Notes under the pieces: model-generated
Seen by the model: the letters and a program-made list of their open reading frames with translations, nothing else
The model's database searches: none
What the model was told of the DNA's origin: nothing
Position numbers and translations under genes: made by a program
In this document: positions 43,681-61,964 of the stretch, one piece after another
Position numbering within the stretch: position 1 is the stretch's first letter
Layout of the letters: the number at the start of each line of letters is the position of its first letter
Origin: Semisulcospira habei
Taxonomy: Eukaryota > Mollusca > Gastropoda > Semisulcospiridae
Direction of reading: 5' to 3'
NCBI GenBank assembly: GCA_036245525.1
Contig: BTPG01000008.1
Location: 31,079,180-31,143,179, forward strand
DNA: 64,000 bases

Positions 43681-44439
43681 TGTTTTTTTTTTTTAAAATT
43701 ATTATTATTCCAGAGGGCTCGTGCCATGCCGCCCAAGACAAAGATATATGGTTTAGTTCCGGACAATAAAGGATAACAGAAGAAATTTTTAAAAATGGCG
43801 TGTGTTGGACTGTGATTTTGGACCTTACGGCTGAAATCACAGTGAAATTTCCACATCGCATGTGTGTCGAGCTATTCCTCATGCAACGGAGTCAGCACAA
43901 TGGCACCGTCTAACTCTGAATCCACTGCACTTACGGGCTATCAGAGCAACAGCGTCACGAAGGGGGGGGGGGGGGGGAGGGTCCCTTGAGTGCAGGGGTC
44001 ATCAGAAGACAATTGTAGTGCGGCGTGCATCATGTTGGCAGTCTGCACATCCATTGTGTGTCTGTTGTGGGCTGCGGGGGCTTCTTGACTTTCTTTTCTT
44101 CTTAATCTCTTCTGCTGAGAAATGCAGCATGCGCGTTTTTTTGTTTTTGTTTTGTTTCTTTTTGGTAGATCCTGAAAGAGTGGATTGAATGGAGTGAATT
44201 GAGCAAACGTTTTGCGTACACGCAAAGGTTTTAGACAGAAGTGATCATTTTGCATTTTTCCATGCCTCTGTTAAACGTCACCTGTCTGAAAATTCATACA
44301 TTTTCTGCGATTATGGGCGGTTTGTGGGGTATTAGCAATTTACATTTTATGCATTGTGTATTCACCAGAGCACCGTGTTTAGCATTTTTGGCATTTGGTT
44401 GTGTCTGCGTCTTTTTGTCAGTAGCATGGGCAAGAGAGC

Positions 44440-44516
44440 CTAGCGTGCGAAAGGTCCTTGGGCCGACTTCGTTCTCAATTAGTCCGCGCACAAGCCGTCG
44501 GCTTGAGAACAGTCTG
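44440..44516. mobile_element. PalD hairpin, decayed
   Basis: CGTGCGAAAGGTCCTTGGGC, CGACTTCGTTCTCAATTAGT, CGCGCACAAGCCGTCGGCTT, GAGAACAGTC. Adjacent to the next PalB copy. Copies at +5330 and +8175. Confidence 0.45.
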
Positions 44517-44517
44517 C

Positions 44518-44710
44518 TTAACCCCTTAACTGCCTTTGGACGCAGATTTTGTTTCTGCAATCTTCCGTAAGTGAATGCCAAAAGCCCCATCCGTCCAAGG
44601 AATATGGATACAAAGTGGTGTCAACAGAGACATAGATCCTCATGAGCCCCCGCGACTCGTGAGGATCTATGCCTCCTGCAGTTGGGTAGTCATAGCTCTA
44701 AAGGTGTTAA
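44518..44710. mobile_element. PalB element, shortened hairpin
   Basis: TTAACCCCTTAACTGCCTTT at the left and AGCTCTAAAGGTG-TTAA at the right. The core keeps CAACAGAGACATAGATCCTC and GAGGATCTATGCCTCCTGC. Copies at 49848-50040 and about 52693-52886. Confidence 0.8.
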
Positions 44711-44917
44711 TGGACACTGCCCCCCTCGTTTAGTCGTATGGATCTAAACAGGAAGTGCTGTGACGTGCGTTGTACCCGCACTACAACGGACAGATGTGAC
44801 CACGCATAATTCAAATAACATCTTAAAATACGAGGCGTTCTTGGTCACCAAGACAAAGAAAGAAACACGCTTTGAAAGGACATGTTTATCGGGTGCTCCT
44901 GTAGCTGCAGGGGCTTA

Positions 44918-45036
<119 letters not shown>

Positions 45037-45612
45037 TCATTAAATTCTGAGAATGCTGTGCTAATGCCCATGGAATTCCAGGCTGGTAAGCTTGCATTGT
45101 GTCATCAGGACATCAGCTGCCCTTTTGTGACTGCATCGCTTATTAGATCTTTTGAGCCTTCCACTGAACACCTACTACATAAAGCAATAGGGACTACCCC
45201 CAGGCGCCCCGCCATCCGCTTTATATCCAGTCCTCCTCTCGAGGGGGGAAGATAGAAAATATTCCCAAACAGATATTGGACCTGCTGAGTAGATTTAAAG
45301 TTTTTGCCGCCCACGACCGGTTTCGCCCCAAGTGGTGCTACCAGTAAATTCTGGAGGCGGCTTCTATTACATGTGTTTGCAATTTCAGGTTACGCCGTAT
45401 GCCTACCTGAAGAGCCCCCGCCCTTGGGGCGAAACCGGTCGTGGGCGGCAAAAACTTTAAATCTACTCAGCAGGTCCATTATCTGTTTGGGAATATTTTC
45501 TATCTCCCCCCCCCCCCTCGGGGGGAGGACAGGATATTCTCCAGCGGATGGCGGGGCGCCTCGGGGTAGTCTCTATTACTTTATGTAGTAGGTGTTCAGT
45601 GGAAGGCTCAAA

Positions 45613-45632
45613 NNNNNNNNNNNNNNNNNNNN
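45613..45632. other. Assembly gap (20 N)
   Basis: Twenty N between the truncated palindrome of copy 1 and an inverted copy of 41530-42750. Confidence 1.
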
Positions 45633-45633
45633 T

Positions 45634-46859
45634 TAACACATGTATACGATGTCGTGATCTGAAAAGCAGAGAACAAACAAACACAGAAACGCGCTTAGAA
45701 AAGAAGAAGACGAAAGTTCTTATTAGCTTTTTTACGCACTGAGAAAATGAAATGATACTTTTATGTGCTTGAAACGAGATCTCCACTGCGCCACTTGATG
45801 GACGAGTAACGGACTCGTTGAGGTGTGACCCAAGTAGAGGTTGCACACACGGAAGGCGGGAGGGCACGTATAGTATTACTGAAGTACACAATAGTATTGC
45901 CAAAGGAAACTCTGACAGCATACCATACCTTGACCCCTGGTGTCATAATTATGATACTGACTAGCAACCCAGCTCTGTCTTAATCAATCACAGAATTTAA
46001 CTCACTACATCCTGACGATGACATCCTCTGAGATGTATCTCACAGTTCTGGAGACGGATCGACCGTGACAGTTCAAGGGTGGAGAAGAATAGCTTTGCAC
46101 CCATAGGCGCCAAGCTATTATGCACCACCTTTGAACTATCACGGTCGATCCACATCATGCCGTAGCACGTATGGGCTTGATGGGTTAAAACCCTTACTCC
46201 GTCTGAGGGTCAGAACCTGTGTTATGTGAAACCGATTCCAAGCACGCAAGGCGCCTTAATATGGCAAAAGACAGTAAAGTCCATTTTTAGTAAAACGAGA
46301 TCTTTTCAATGTTTTACATTGGAAACCTCGCTTTTCACAAAAAATGGACAACAGATTTCTTTCTGCCAGATTAGGGCAGACGCAAGATCTAGACTAAGGT
46401 GTATTATTCGCACAAGCCCTTGAAACCCATGATGATAAAAGGTCCCATGTGCAGAGATTTCAGCGAGCTAGCTTAACTCATTCAACCCCACGCACGTATT
46501 TGCCAATTTTTGGAGGCGTCCATCTGACGACTATGCATCCGTTGCATGAGATGGATCGACCATGATAATTCAAGGGCAGTGTCAGATTAGCTTGGCGCCA
46601 AGTAATCTGGCACTCACCCTTGAATTATCATGTCGATCCATCTCCTGCTGTAGTGCGTCGGGGCTGAATGGGCTAATCCTTTGGCTGTCGATGGTGCTTT
46701 TTGCGCAGGCGATCCCAGCAGGAATTACCGTCCACAAAAAGCGCTACCGACAGCCAAAGGGTTAGGTTCACGCTTTCGTGAACAACACGGTGGCTACACA
46801 CGCACAAGGGGTTAAACCATGTGGCTGGAAGCAGAGGTTTTTTGTCGCGATGATTCCTG
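45634..46859. repeat. Inverted copy of 41530-42750, indel-rich
   Basis: Reads as the inverse of part A and joins head to head with part A copy 2 (46860-48080) at a GATTCCTGCAGGAATC palindrome. Differences from part A are mostly single-base insertions or deletions, often in or near short runs, unlike the near-identity of the direct copy. It contains inverted counterparts of the PalA, PalC and PalE elements. Confidence 0.9.
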
Positions 46860-53921
<7,062 letters not shown>

Positions 53922-53991
53922 ACGTCCCTTGGAGCTAATCTGATTGAGTGCATTTTTTTTGTCTTTGGGCGACGCCTTTGTTAAAAGTAAA

Positions 53992-54074
<83 letters not shown>

Positions 54075-54486
54075 GATTTATATATTGCCGACTATTATAT
54101 GAAACTTGCTTTTCACTTCAAATATATGCAAATGTTTCGTGACATTACGGACATACTCCATTAAATGCAATAAGGAGTCAGTGCCAAGGTCCACTTGAAT
54201 GTTTTGTGTGACAAGCGCAGAGCTGCTTATTGTAAAACTTCTTTCTTTGTCCAAGACAAAAACTTGAAGTCGTGTGAAATTCATTTTGATACCAGAGGTA
54301 GCCACATATTACGGCTAGGATTGTGTATCAAAATGGATTTTCAACGACTTCAAGTTTTTGTCTTGGACAAGGAAAGAAGGAAGTTTTACAATAAGCAGCT
54401 CTGCGCTTGTCACATATTCTTTACTTTTAACAAAGGCGTCGCCCAAAGCCAAAAAATGCACTCAATCAGAATAGCTCAAAGGACGT
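53922..54486. mobile_element. Inverted-repeat element with TA tract
   Basis: ACGTCCCTTGGAGC, TGATTGAGTGCATTTTTT and GGGCGACGCCTTTGTTAAAA at 53922-53995 are inverted at 54413-54486. Inside are (TA)n 53996-54070 and a second inverted pair with CTTCAAGTTTTTGTCTTGGA. Its ends meet the two long palindromes on both sides. Confidence 0.7.
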
Positions 54487-55395
54487 AATTTTTCATTAAA
54501 TTCTGAGAATGCTGTTGTTACGCCAATGCCATGGAATTCCAGGCTGGTAAGCTTGCATTGTGTCATCAGGACATCAGCTGTCCTTTTTGTGACTGCATCG
54601 CCTACTAGTTCTAGAAAGGAGAGGGTTAGTGGGAGAGAAGGAATGACAGACCTATCATTTTAAATCTATCCAGCAGGTCCAAGATCTGTTTGGGAATATT
54701 CATGCACTAGCCTCCCCTCTCGGGGGGAGGACTGAATATTCTCCAGCGGATTGCGGGGCGCCTGGGGGTAGTCCCTACTACTTTATGTAGTAGGTGTTCA
54801 GTGGAAGGCTTAAAATGATAGGTCTGTCATTCTTTCTCTCCCACTAACCCTCTCCTTTCTAGAACTAGTAGGCGATGCAGTCACAAAAAGGACAGCTGAT
54901 GTCCTGATGACACAATGCAAGCTTACCAGCCTGGAATTCCATGGCATTAGCGTAGCAAGAGCATTCTCAGAATTTAATGAAAAATTGTATATATATATAT
55001 ATATATATTCCTTTTTTTTCTTTTTTTAAAATTTTTTTTTGGGGGAGGGGGGTTAGCCAGACAGACTGTTCTAGTCTCATTGCTCCAGTTACTGCAGGGT
55101 TTTATGATGTATCAATGTTCCATACAAAATGGCAGAGCTGGATGGGTAACTATGCTAGCCGTAATATGCGGCTACCTCCGGTATCAAAATGAATTTCACA
55201 CGACTTCAAGTTTTTATCTTGGACAAAGAAAGAAGTTTTACAATGAGCAGCTCTGCGCTTGTCACACAAAACATTCAAGTGGACCATGGCACTGACTCCT
55301 TATTGCATTAATAATGGAGTATGTCCGTAATGTCACGAGACATTTGCATTATTATTTGAAGTGAAAAGCAAGTTTCATATTCTAGTCGGCAGACA
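54080..55395. mobile_element. Outer foldback enclosing a long palindrome
   Basis: 54080-54320 (GAAACTTGCTTTTCACTTCA, AATGCAATAAGGAGTCAGTG, AAGCGCAGAGCTGC) is inverted at about 55170-55395. The intervening DNA holds the palindrome 54487-54986 and a TA/poly-T stretch (54988-55045). No gene. Confidence 0.7.
54487..54986. mobile_element. Long palindrome, second family member
   Basis: Outer arms match 53218-53921 (AATTTTTCATTAAATTCTGA; GGAATTCCAGGCTGGTAAGC). The inner arms contain ACTAGTTCTAGAAAGGAGAG and GAATGACAGACCTATC, absent from the first copy. The loop, about 54664-54810, carries CCCCTCTCGGGGGGAGG. Confidence 0.85.
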
Positions 55396-55549
55396 TGCTC
55401 ATGAGTTGAAAGCCATTTCGTAGCTAGAGGCTGCTACTGATGAGCCATGTCTACCGAATATTAACCTCTTAAGTGGCAGCTTACATTGACTGCAATCTGT
55501 CTTAATCCAAGATCAGGAAAACCTAGATGTCCCAGGAACATGACTTCAA

Positions 55550-55648
55550 AGTGGTGTCAGGAAGAGGCATAGATCCTCATGAGTCCCAGCAACATCTTGA
55601 GTGTGAAGGGTGGTGTTCACATATTCTCGGCACTGAACGGGTTAAACA
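55550..55648. mobile_element. PalB remnant
   Basis: GTCAGGAAGAGGCATAGATC, CTCATGAGTCCCAGCAAC, then TCTCGGCACTGAACGGGTTAA. The right arm is lost. Confidence 0.6.
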
Positions 55649-55697
55649 ATATTGCAGCTAGATGCTGCTTCTCGTGAGCTGTGTCTGTCGGTGAGAA

Positions 55698-55909
55698 TTA
55701 ACTCATTCTGCCCGCGACACACCACAGCAAGTTATGGCTCGACCATGAGTTCAAGGGTGGTGGCAGAATAGCTTGGCGCCTAGAGGCGCCAAGCTATTCT
55801 GCCACCACCCTTGAACTATCACTGTCGATCTGTCTCATGAATTGTAATGCAGTCCTCAGAGGATAACTTCAAAATATGGGTATTTCGTACCTCGGGCACA
55901 ATGAGTTAA
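55698..55909. mobile_element. PalA palindromic element
   Basis: TTAA 55698-55701 with CTCATTCTGCCCGCGACAC; right end CTCGGGCACAATGAG then TTAA 55906-55909. Core about 55739-55832, centre GGCGCCTAGAGGCGCC; a 2 bp deletion in the left arm. Confidence 0.85.
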
Positions 55910-56068
55910 GTCATTTCGGGCTAAAGGCTGCTTGCTACTCACGAGCCATGTCTTCCGGCTAGAATTTCTCTTTCACCACAAATGTTTTTTCAGGGGCTAT
56001 TGTGTCAGTGGTCCCACTCAATGAATGCTTTGAGTGACAAGCTGCAACACTGAACCGTCTCGCAGATC

Positions 56069-56071
<3 letters not shown>

Positions 56072-56148
<77 letters not shown>

Positions 56149-56149
56149 T

Positions 56150-56190
<41 letters not shown>

Positions 56191-56210
56191 TGTGTGTGTG
56201 TGTGTGTGCT
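56072..56210. repeat. (GT)n microsatellite
   Basis: GT tract with two short GTGATGGTG / GTGGTG interruptions. Confidence 0.95.
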
Positions 56211-56535
56211 GATCTTGCAGAGTACGTCTTTCGTTGCGATTGACCATAAGTATGCCCTATATTATGTCCACGGGGTCAGGGGCAGCACGCGTGGCTGTCC
56301 GTGTAACGAATGCCATCATTGTCCATTCTACGAATACATATGCATAGCTTTTTACTGCCTTAGTCTGGCGTCCGCTGGTCAACAGATTATTGGCGGGCGC
56401 TGATGCCGAACAGATGTGACCACGCATGCATAAGTAACACACACCTTGAGGTTAAGCATGGCCTTTTTCACTTCCAGCCTCAATAGTGGGGGACAATGCG
56501 CCTCTTGTCGAGGAAACTGAAAGTGAAACATACTA

Positions 56536-56752
56536 ACCTGTTTAGTGCCGAGAAAATGTGAACGTCATCCTACTGCAAGAGGTATAGATCCTCATGAGCC
56601 CCCGCAATTGCGGGGGCTCATGAGGATCTATGCATCTTGCTGACACCACTTTAAATTAATGTTCCAGGGACAGCTTTATTTTGTGTGTGTGTTGAATTAA
56701 TGAAGAGTGCAGACTAAACACAATCATGCGTCAACTGTCACTGAAGGGGTTA
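56536..56752. mobile_element. PalB palindromic element, nearly perfect core
   Basis: CTAACCTGTTTAGTGCCGAG at the left and CACTGAAGGGG-TTAA at the right. Core about 56573-56642 with centre CCCCCGCAATTGCGGGGG. Reference for the split copy at 22222-23693. Confidence 0.85.
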
Positions 56753-56805
56753 ATATGGTCAGCTAGCTGACAAGACGTTTCTTTTCAGATTCTTGAGGAG
56801 CATGC

Positions 56806-56982
56806 TTAACTCATTTAGCCCCAGGGCTTCATTTCCGACATTTCGGAGGTGTCTCCTCAAGATTATGAACCAACTGCAGGAGGTGGATAGACCATGATAA
56901 TTCAAGGGTACAGCAAGATGAGCTTGGTGCCCAATGGCTCTAAGCTATTCTGGCACCTCCCTTGAATTAGCATGGCCGATAC

Positions 56983-57051
<69 letters not shown>

Positions 57052-57508
57052 CATAGCTCTTGTATAGCGCTGTTCTCCAGGAAAACACTGGACTCACTGA
57101 GCACTCCCTCTCTCAGATACACGCACAATATTATACACTATTTTAACCCACCCCATCCCTTCCCAACACCTTACATCCACTTCCCTGTCGCAATAGATCC
57201 GGAATCAGAAAAACAGGCAGTTAGCAGTTCGCTAGGAGAAAACAGTGAGTTACATGTTAAAAGCCTGGCAAAAACGAAAAGTCTTTAAGTGAACTTTGAA
57301 CTGGGATAATGTGGGCAGATTCCGCAATTCAAATGGCAAAGAGTTCCACACACTTTGGGCTAAAAAGGTGAAAGAACGCTCCCCGACAGTCTTCATGTTA
57401 AGCTTCGGGATTTGTAAAAGTTTTTCACTGGAGGAACGGAGGGTACGTGGTGGCTGATAAACAACAGCTTGCTCTCCTGCTGTTGTGCGTTTAGGCCATA
57501 TGGGTTAA
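56806..57508. mobile_element. PalA element split by a TAA-headed repeat
   Basis: TTAACTCATTTAGCCCCAGG at the left; hairpin to about 56985 (GAATTAGCATGGCCGAT). It resumes at about 57472 with CTCCTGCTGTTGTGCGT and ends GGCCATATGGG-TTAA (57505-57508). Confidence 0.7.
56986..57471. mobile_element. TAA-headed dispersed repeat
   Basis: (TAA)n then GCATAGCTCTTGTATAGCGC. The body includes AAAGTCTTTAAGTGAACTTT and GGCAAAGAGTTCCACACACT. Heads of the same type are at 35535 and 62440. It reads like an antisense 3' end of a retroelement; class not established. Confidence 0.6.
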
Positions 57509-57543
57509 CTGGGTCTGATGGTTATTTGCCGTTCGAACGGGTT

Positions 57544-57914
57544 AAAGTACCATTACGCATAAATCCAAAGACACATGTCTGCACCATTTGTGTTTGTTAT
57601 GTCTTGTCGACACACCTAATGAACTTTAACAGCAGTTTTTACAGGCAGCAACAGCACATGCGCAATCGCACTTATTTATTCTGTGCAGCGGCCGTTAGCG
57701 TTTCAAACTATTGTAGCTGTTTCTCGTACTGATAACACTGTATTTATAGAAAGGAGTGGAGTCATTGTCAGGTTACTTGATATTAAGACGACGTGTGCTG
57801 AACTGGATTCTCCTATGTCCAAATGAACCATAACTAGACTTGTGTGTAGCGTTTCGTAATCGTTTGTTACAGAAGTGTATCTTTGAACAATGACGGCGGT
57901 AGTGGGCCTTTAAC
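57544..57914. mobile_element. TTAA-type non-palindromic repeat, copy 2
   Basis: Left GGG-TTAAAGTACC, right GTGGGCC-TTTAACGC, so short inverted ends sit at TTAA. Inverted copy of 27450-27826. It abuts a 40 bp TTAA-bounded piece at 57505-57546. Confidence 0.65.
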
Positions 57915-57997
57915 GCATATACATTTCTATTTTAGAAACTCAGCTTCCTCAGTTTTCAAACTGTTGACAGGAAGGCTGCATTGTTCCTTGACTGTTG

Positions 57998-58213
57998 TGA
58001 ATCCGTTCAGTGCCGGGAACATTTGAACACCACCCAGCTGCAAGAGACATAGATCCTCTTCAGCCCCCTCAGTTGCGGGGGCTCATGAGGAGCTATGCCG
58101 CTTGCTGAGACCAATTTATATCCATGTTTCTTGGACGGTTTTGGCATTTGGTCGTTAAAGGACAAAAAGATTTCAGATACAAAAATGTACGTACAGTGGC
58201 AGGGAAGGGGTAA
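57998..58213. mobile_element. PalB palindromic element
   Basis: ATCCGTTCAGTGCCGGGAAC at the left; core about 58038-58110 (CAGCTGCAAGAGACATAGATC; GCGGGGGCTCATGAGGAGCT). Right flank CATTTGGTCGTTAAAG and terminus GTGGCAGGGAAGGGG-TAAAG. Confidence 0.75.
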
Positions 58214-59240
58214 AGCCTCAAAGGGATCTTTGGCAAACAGCTCGCTATATATAACTGTATGACGAGATCAGCCATTCTAGTTGTTGCTGGCTCCCCCTAG
58301 GGGTCGATTAGCAAACTGATTTTAAGGGGGTTTAGCCCACACCTTCAGCCTTTGACACCAACTTGCTAATTGCCCCCATTGGGGACAATAACCACTGGAA
58401 TAGCCTCACTGGTAATTCAATACTTTTGTCTTTTCATTCTTTTGATGTAGAATCCATAAATTGCGAAGTACCCCTAGTCTGGAAGCCAAACTATTTTTGG
58501 GACATTTATAGGATGCAGCTCTCGTTGCTTTCGATTATCAGTCGACAGCTGTTGCGTAACCCCCTGAGGACCCCCTCTCGACGTTTCCGGGTGCGCCGTT
58601 TTGAAGACTGTTCGGTTAAAGCACGCTGTCCGTGCGCCTGTGATGATCGTCTTGTTCTATACCTGCGTATTTCTCTGCGGGCTGGCAATTGATAGGCGGG
58701 GGCAGGGGATCTAACTGTTTGTCTGTCCAGCGCTGAGTGATTCCCCTTGGTTTGTGTACAATTCTGCCAGCGCTAGCCTCACCTATCTGGTTTGTGAGTA
58801 TCTTTACTTTGAAACAAAGGCGTCGCCCAAAGGCCAAAAATGCACTCAATATATATAAAATTGTTTTCTTATCCCTACGTCACAAGACCAATCCCTTTAG
58901 CGCAAACCGTACCATGTGACAGAGCTACAAAAACCCTTGTAGCGACAAATGGTGGACTTCTTGTAGCCCTCTTTGTGACGCATCTTGGATGCGAGTTTTG
59001 TTCTTTAAATGATCACCAAAACGTTCTAAAGTACAAAGTTACTTAGTGTTGTTCGAAACAACAGGCACAGTACTGGACTAAGACAGCGACGTCATGAAAG
59101 ATTTTTAATTACGTCATAAGTCTATCATGTATAAATGTATATTCCTTTTACGTCAGTCATGTATGATGTGATCCAGGTCGGAAGATTTCGTCGTGATTTC
59201 TTTTACGAAAATAGTGGAGGAATGAAAACAAATACGTTAC
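58214..59240. other. No gene; dispersed repeat at 58640-58870
   Basis: Inverse of the 11640-11880 repeat at about 58640-58800, followed by GGCGTCGCCCAAAGGCC (58820), the motif flanking TA tracts near 53970. No coding signal elsewhere. Confidence 0.5.
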
Positions 59241-59392
59241 TGGTAGCAGGGGCTTGTCGCACGACCCTTACAGGCCTTCGGGAGGTCAAAGGAATCATTG
59301 TACCCCTTAGGCCTTCGGCCTTCGGAGTACAATGGTTCCTTTGACCTCCCAAAGGCCTACAAGGGTCCGTGTAGCAATCCCCTGCGACCAAC
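59241..59392. repeat. Palindrome with ~65 bp arms
   Basis: GTAGCAGGGGCTTGTCGCAC to GGAGGTCAAAGGAATCATTG; centre AGGCCTTCGGCCTT; inverse ending GCAATCCCCTGCGACC. A few mismatches. Directly left of a TA tract. Confidence 0.75.
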
Positions 59393-59395
59393 CAC

Positions 59396-59399
<4 letters not shown>

Positions 59400-59442
<43 letters not shown>

Positions 59443-59445
59443 TAT

Positions 59446-59537
<92 letters not shown>
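59400..59537. repeat. (TA)n microsatellite
   Basis: TA tract with ACTATA and TAATATA interruptions, immediately upstream of the RTE-like LINE. Confidence 0.95.
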
Positions 59538-59538
<1 letters not shown>

Positions 59539-59540
<2 letters not shown>

Positions 59541-60050
59541 CCAGTGAGATCCTTGGCAAACACCGACAAGCAAAGAAACCTTGGGTTACAGCTGACATCT
59601 TTGTTCTATGTGACAAGCGTCGAGAATTAAAGAAAAAGAAATCAGAGGTAGAAGGAGCTAAACAATACAGGGAAATTAACCAGGATATGAAGAAAAGCAT
59701 GAAAAGGGCAAAGAATAAGTGGATTGAAGATCAGTGTAAACACGTAGAAGAAAATCTGAACAAAAATAATAGCAAAAAAGCATACCAACTGGTTAAAGAC
59801 CTGACCAGTGTAAAACAAGGACGCTTCTCGATCATTCAAGATAATGAAGGGAACTGTCTTACGGAAGACCAAGACATACTGAAGAGATGGGCAGAGTACT
59901 GCTCAGATTTGTACAACCACCGAGCTGCAGGGGACCCAGGCATACTTGTCAACCCACCCGTGACCAACAATGGTAACTATCCCATCCTCCGAGAAGAAGT
60001 AGAGGCTGCAGTGAAGTCACTGAAAAAAAGGGAAGGCAGCAGGAGCAGAC
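59539..60050 (+). CDS. RTE-like LINE protein, linker and start of RT (frame 1)
   Basis: The frame starts within the element (no genuine start codon; 5'-truncated). It reads EILGKHRQAKKPWVTADIF, RRELKKKK, KQYREINQDMKKSMKRAKN and NSKKAYQLVKDLTSVKQG, then REEVEAAVKSLKK. At a run of seven A near 60028-60034 the frame leaves the family pattern. The expected AAGADNIPAELV continues in the next frame, so one base was gained or lost there. Confidence 0.8.
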
Positions 60051-61457
60051 AACATCCCTGCAGAGCTAGTCCAAGAAGGGGGAGAAGACACGATAAGCGC
60101 CTTACTAACAATCTGCAATAAGATCTGGCATTCAGGGGATCGGCCCACACCATGGACCCAATCACTTATAATAACTCTCCCCAAAAAAGGCAACTTACAT
60201 CAATGCCAGAACTATCGCACGATCAGTCTTATATCCCACCCAAGCAAAGTCATGTTAAAGATCCTACTGAACAGGCTAAAGCCACAGGCAGAGGAAATCA
60301 TAGCTGAGGAACAGGCAGGCTTCAGACCAGGGCGCAGCACAACTGAGCAGATCTTCAACCTGAGAGTTCTATGTGAGAGATATCTCCAGCACCAGCAGGA
60401 CCTCTATCATGTCTTTGTGGATTTTAAGAAAGCGTTTGACAGGGTGTGGCATGCAGCCCTTTGGTCCACCATGAAGCTATACAACATCAATGCCAACCTG
60501 ATCAAAGACATAGCAAACCTTTACAACAAGGCCACTAGCGCAGTCTGCTTCAACGGCAAAATAGGAAGCTGGTTTAGGACTACAGTTGGAGTCAGACAAG
60601 GCTGCTTGCTCTCACCTACTCTTTTCAACATCTTCCTGGAAAGAATCATGACGGATGCTCTGAAAGATCATGAAGGAACTGTCAGTATTGGAGGCAGAAC
60701 AATCACGAACTTGCGCTTTGCGGACGACATTGATGGCCTTGCAGGAACAGAGAAGGAGCTAGCTCAGCTGGTGGAAAAGCTGGATAGTACAGCCATTGCA
60801 TATGGGATGGAAATCAGTGCAGAGAAGACCAAACTGATGACCAATAACGCCAGTGGCATTGGCTCTGAAATCATGGTTGGAGGCCAAAAACTGGAAACAG
60901 TTAAGAAATTCAAATACTTAGGAGCCATTGTGACAGATGAGGGATCAAAACCAGAAATACTGTCCAGGATTGCGCAGACAACAACAGCACTGACAAAATT
61001 GAAGACCATATGGAAGGACAGAAACATCACACTCTGCTCCAAGATCAGACTGATGCGCTCCTTAGTCATCTCAGTGTTCTTGTATGCCTGCGAGTCATGG
61101 ACCCTCACAGCAGACCTTGAAAGGAGGATACAAGCCACTGAAATGAGATGTTTTCGAAGGCTGCTTGGCATCTCATACAGAGATCACATCACAAACGAGG
61201 AAGTGGGAAGCAGAATCAGGCAAGCCATCGGGCCCTATGAAGACTTATTAGCCATTGTGAGAAAACGCAAACTGAAGTGGTATGGGCATGTCACACGTTC
61301 AGCAGGGCTTGCCAAAACAATCCTGCAAGGCACTGTGCAAGGAGGACGAAGGAGAGGAAGACAGAGGAAAAGATGGGAGGACAATATCTCAGAGTGGACA
61401 GGACTGAAGCTGGGCGATACGCTGAGAATGGAAGAGAACAGAGATGAATGGAGGTAG
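60035..61457 (+). CDS. RTE-like LINE reverse transcriptase (frame 2)
   Basis: Continuation after the frameshift. Numbering from the Met at 60252: AGFRPGRSTTEQIF at 22-35, catalytic FVDFKKAFDRV at 55-65, VRQGCLLSPTLFN at 114-126, FADD at 156-159. Then a thumb region and KFKYLGAIV, a YACESWT motif, and the C-terminal KLKWYGHVTRSAGLAKTIL ... RRRGRQRKRWEDNISEWTG. The polymerase core is complete, but the copy is dead because it lacks the endonuclease and carries the frameshift. Confidence 0.9.
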
Positions 61458-61503
61458 CTGGTTGTTAAGTCATCAGTGGTGCCCCAACGGTCGGCAAGAT
61501 TAC

Positions 61504-61605
<102 letters not shown>

Positions 61606-61631
61606 TGCCTAGGTAGGGAAATAACTATACG

Positions 61632-61712
61632 TCCATGTATGTGAAAAGCGAGATTTTCATTGTTATACAATGCAAATATCGCTTTTCACAAACATGGACA
61701 TGCTGCCTGTTG
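61632..61712. mobile_element. PalE hairpin
   Basis: GTCCATGTATGTGAAAAGCG, AGATTTTCATTGTTATACAATG centre, inverse CGCTTTTCACAAACATGGAC, then ATGCTGCCTGTTGCC. Confidence 0.7.
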
Positions 61713-61964
61713 CCTTCACAGAGCATATCCTATAGGTTACATCCTTCAGCAAAATCAAATTGCGGATTTGTGGCTGTATGTGTTGCCTCCAGGCCGACAG
61801 GATATCCTGTGGGTTTTGTCTGTCTAGCCAGTCCTTCAAGCTGCCTGAGGCACAGATTGTGCTGGTCGCTGTGGCTCATGAGCATGTAACTGACTTGTTG
61901 GAAGCGTTCGGGCAACTCACTCCTAAAGTCCTATTTCTGCTTCTCAGACGGAGGCGGGCGTGAC

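Noticed and set aside
43571..44590. Small conserved ORFs repeated at 48901 and 51846 as a possible multicopy gene
   Set aside because: They repeat only because the whole DNA block is duplicated; they overlap hairpins and poly-G runs and resemble no family.
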